A stretch of DNA of 64,000 nt from Blastopirellula marina. Its GTDB lineage: Bacteria; Planctomycetota; Planctomycetia; Pirellulales; Pirellulaceae. The position numbers and the translations under genes were made by a program. How positions within the stretch are numbered: position 1 is the first letter of the stretch; each line of letters starts with the position of its first letter. The DNA lies in NCBI RefSeq assembly GCF_002967765.1, contig NZ_PUHY01000001.1:186001-250000 (forward strand), in the 5' to 3' direction. Shown piece after piece: positions 62,501 through 64,000 of this stretch. Below the pieces are notes generated by a model. It had not been told where the DNA came from. It saw only the letters and a list, made by a program, of their open reading frames with translations, and made no database searches.

Positions 62501-64000
62501 ACCTTCCAATCAAATTCAGACGGTTCGCGTTGTTGGTCACGGGCGAGCGAACTGTTACTTGAGGTCGTCGGTTCAGCCATGACGTGATGCCGTGGCTGCG
62601 ACTCAGAGAAGAACTCGGTGTTCCAACCATCCATCCGATTACCAGCGACCAGTTGAATTTCTTTCGGAACAACCGGATTTCCCGAGACTTGAAAGTTTTT
62701 GAAGCTGCCACTCTGACTTCCCGAGGTGACCAACATCAACCAGGGTGACGTACCGGCAAGCTTTTCTTCGTATACGACATAGCCGTTTGAGAGGAACTGA
62801 CAAGTATCCCCTTGCCGACGAACGGTGAACCGCTCAAAACTAGGTTTGCCTTTGCTGTCGACCTGATTCCGCTGGAGTATCTCTGCCCCGGACGAGTAGA
62901 CGACCAGCATTCTCCCCGAAGACATCACGTTGATGGTTGCCCCGCCGTAGCCGAATCCACCGGAAGTGGATGGACCGCCGAAGGCATCAAACGAGAATTC
63001 AAAATCACCCACGACCGGGAAGTTCCATTGGAGCCAACTTTGTGGAGGCCCTGTTAGTTGCGTGATTCGGTCCTCATGCTGAGCCCAAACGGCATTCTTA
63101 GGACGAACCAAAGGCGCTTGCAGCGTGGCCGGGCTCCAATGTTTCAAGTTGGTACCTGACCCTGATATTAGGCTAGAGCCGTCCTCGGCATCGAGTTTGG
63201 CATAGTAGGCCTCAGTGATGTATGACACCTGCGAACCGTTTTGTCCCAGGATCACGTCTCGAAATTTCGTAAATCGATCGGGGTACCCCTCGAAATAGAT
63301 GCCCGTTTCCAAAGCGGCATAGTAGGCCAGAATAGAGTTCATGACACTCTTGTCTCGCTCGTTCGCTGGTTTGGAATGCTGCGACGCAATCTCGTCGAAG
63401 TAAACGGCTAAGTAGTCCTCAGCCGCAGGCTGATTGCTCCCGGCAATCAAGCAGAGGGCGTACAAATGATTCGCCCCCTCTATTCCTGCATCGAAGTGCT
63501 GCTGAACCGTTTGTGTGAGCTCGTCCAATCGATCCGCAGATTTCGCAGCGGACACTAGCTCGCTGAGATTGGAAAGCATCGTCGCACCATGGAGTGGCTG
63601 GATATCAAATTCCTTCGTGACGAACTCGGCTGGGACACGAAACGGTGTCACGCTTTGCAAGACGCTCCGAAAGGTCTTGCGTTCTGGTGTCGGGAGCGTC
63701 CACTTGGCCCATGCTTTGTAGCGATTTTCCGGACTTAACGAGCGGGTGTAATCAATCGCTGATTCTAACGATTCTTTGAACGATGGAGTTCCGTAGTTGG
63801 TCACTTCGAAATCGTAAGCGCGGCCCATAAAATCGAGCGAGAGATCGCCAGCCCCGATCCGGGCTGCCTGATCGGCAAAGTTCATTAAGTCCTGCCGCTG
63901 CATGTACATGCCATAGTCGCCGCCGTATCGGCTGTAGGCGACTTGGCGTGCTACTAACAAGTTGTCGAAATGTTCTTGAACGGCTTGCGGGTTACCATGT
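59527..64000 (-). CDS. Partial giant DUF1583-like protein with tandem LamG-type domains
   Basis: At least 1490 residues; the gene enters from the right edge, since the frame is open through 64000 without a start. Two large units repeat. Each has a LamG/concanavalin-like lectin part (for example WMDGWNTEFF-like MDGWNTEFFSESQ and WWAWRSDFYSDWHSQ, then NGWNKIRLAVQGDKLTVQVNG) and a helical TPR-like middle (LLALIALEADDWETARSQYQK). I associate this layout with DUF1583, a large planctomycete family of unknown function. No cytochrome motif. The N-terminal signal and first repeat are likely outside the window. It probably binds carbohydrate at the surface. It precedes the DUF4175-like gene in the same direction. 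Confidence 0.7.
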   Translation of the reverse strand, partial: HGNPQAVQEHFDNLLVARQVAYSRYGGDYGMYMQRQDLMNFADQAARIGAGDLSLDFMGRAYDFEVTNYGTPSFKESLESAIDYTRSLSPENRYKAWAKWTLPTPERKTFRSVLQSVTPFRVPAEFVTKEFDIQPLHGATMLSNLSELVSAAKSADRLDELTQTVQQHFDAGIEGANHLYALCLIAGSNQPAAEDYLAVYFDEIASQHSKPANERDKSVMNSILAYYAALETGIYFEGYPDRFTKFRDVILGQNGSQVSYITEAYYAKLDAEDGSSLISGSGTNLKHWSPATLQAPLVRPKNAVWAQHEDRITQLTGPPQSWLQWNFPVVGDFEFSFDAFGGPSTSGGFGYGGATINVMSSGRMLVVYSSGAEILQRNQVDSKGKPSFERFTVRRQGDTCQFLSNGYVVYEEKLAGTSPWLMLVTSGSQSGSFKNFQVSGNPVVPKEIQLVAGNRMDGWNTEFFSESQPRHHVMAEPTTSSNSSLARDQQREPSEFDWKVEDDILLGRAVPDLKDADSWVFYQRPLQEGDSVRYEFYYEPKKTLVSPTFGRIGILLTSDGVMSHWLTSEEEKHWVDPQNQIKEEAYCQADSIALRENDWNQAELQIQNSNLIVKINGQSVYQRPVAEFGDSRFGIHRFKEMEGKVRNVTLSGNWPTDTKQLINSESLATTKPLTHADHKMAEMLSSPELARAMVREVIAKAAELDDQAAYELLSRWILPNADRQEWRIYFDYPVATVSSNIELQDYLVSPAVEMVHLAGTLSQLEQLKSQVDALKPTGDVAARSKHVLLALIALEADDWETARSQYQKLFANLQQPLSKDLTEAERMPELLLAIQYAKHPEVWKLGMSLARTFRDQERDGEKSSGNSHWRMMVEAAYGAIEFAQLGDEVRESDKRLTQWSEVPYVAANMHGRGYHFSQWVYEPGVVSQIPGDTWNQLFFQSPLTGSYEILAERSILGHREGVISVGRRSAEPRYDLKKVRVITVGHGQTDEGSELEIPNWKGMAKFRIVVDGNTITTYTNGVKIHEDKLPGTPDPWVVLQSHLARNAFEVRNLRIVGEPKIPKEIDLIESTNWWAWRSDFYSDWHSQDHNANATYVKKDGEIFGNLRKDRSASPLESLMMYSRPMLEDGEIEYEVFYEPGQFEIHPALGRTAFLLEKDGVATHQLTDARWETSDLAVDNRTPLSETAPALVENGWNKIRLAVQGDKLTVQVNGKEVAQQQLTTPKNERFFGLFRYSDKTEARVRNMKYRGDWPKSLPKVEDQQLAYSRQGPLVPYQAEFGQTQEVNLAKSYEALKSDGLKMLGPAGMFSVVDDKLGLQLEQGGSWGRWPGVEKTVSLTGDTEITVDFQDLNLKSPGSGWGCNFSLVAHMDDTAHSSVENAVGVTAKGDPINAVSYRGDLPGQNGSMLGYEAIRENSAVGRLRLVRLGGQIHCLSSWGENQPFRLIHSFTVGNAKIRSISIRAKASDDAAVVNCAIGNLVIRDLEPAQGAN

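Overview
The window looks like chromosome of a planctomycete, most likely of the Pirellulaceae (Blastopirellula/Rhodopirellula type). Four sulfatases, the lineage-typical surface protein pairs DUF1592+DUF1552 and DUF1549/DUF1553+DUF1501 with CxxCH haem motifs, PQQ-like propellers, a giant DUF1583-like protein and many Tat or Sec leaders all point there. No transposase, integrase, CRISPR array or phage gene was seen. The only RNA gene recognised is a tRNA-Arg(CCG).

Layout. 0-4 kb: M20 peptidase, divergent from a response-regulator receiver domain fused to glutamate dehydrogenase, which converges on a DUF1338 dioxygenase-like gene. 4.3-15 kb: a co-directional catabolic locus (Gfo/Idh/MocA oxidoreductase, GntR regulator with a candidate operator, DapA/NanA-family aldolase, sodium:solute symporter, two sulfatases, and an FG-GAP propeller joined to a sialidase-like propeller) closed by a strong terminator. 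It reads as a sulfated, probably acidic-sugar, glycan utilisation system. 15-19.5 kb: a Pro-rich anchored protein and the DUF1592/DUF1552 pair. 19.9-21.2 kb: a two-gene module of an NLI/FCP1-like HAD phosphatase and an ATP-grasp enzyme. 21-28 kb: acyl-CoA synthetase, PQQ-like propeller, and a RedB-like / hybrid histidine kinase / HD-GYP regulator operon. 28.9-31.8 kb: glycosyltransferase plus a PIG-L-like protein, divergent from an LpxA-type acyltransferase.

32-37.9 kb is mostly housekeeping: tRNA-Arg, QueD-like protein, GNAT, a pair of M16 peptidases, nucleoside diphosphate kinase and a glutamine amidotransferase. 37.9-45.6 kb returns to planctomycete surface proteins (DUF1501, DUF1549/1553 with a LamG domain, NHL propeller, PQQ-like propeller with an RGG-rich insert). 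45.8-49.6 kb is a zinc/manganese ABC transporter operon whose permease carries a C-terminal DtxR/MntR-like repressor module. 49.6-52.5 kb holds two sulfatases. 52.7-55.8 kb pairs a cytoplasmic GH15 glucoamylase with a polyphosphate-glucokinase-like enzyme. The right end carries a methyltransferase, a PDZ protein, a coiled-coil membrane protein, and the DUF1583-like giant that runs off the edge.

Best candidates for something little described: the receiver-glutamate dehydrogenase fusion, the HAD phosphatase/ATP-grasp module, the ABC permease-DtxR fusion, and the FG-GAP/sialidase fusion within its sulfatase locus. Gene calls rest on reading frames, motifs and start-site context only. Family names come from recognition, not database searches.
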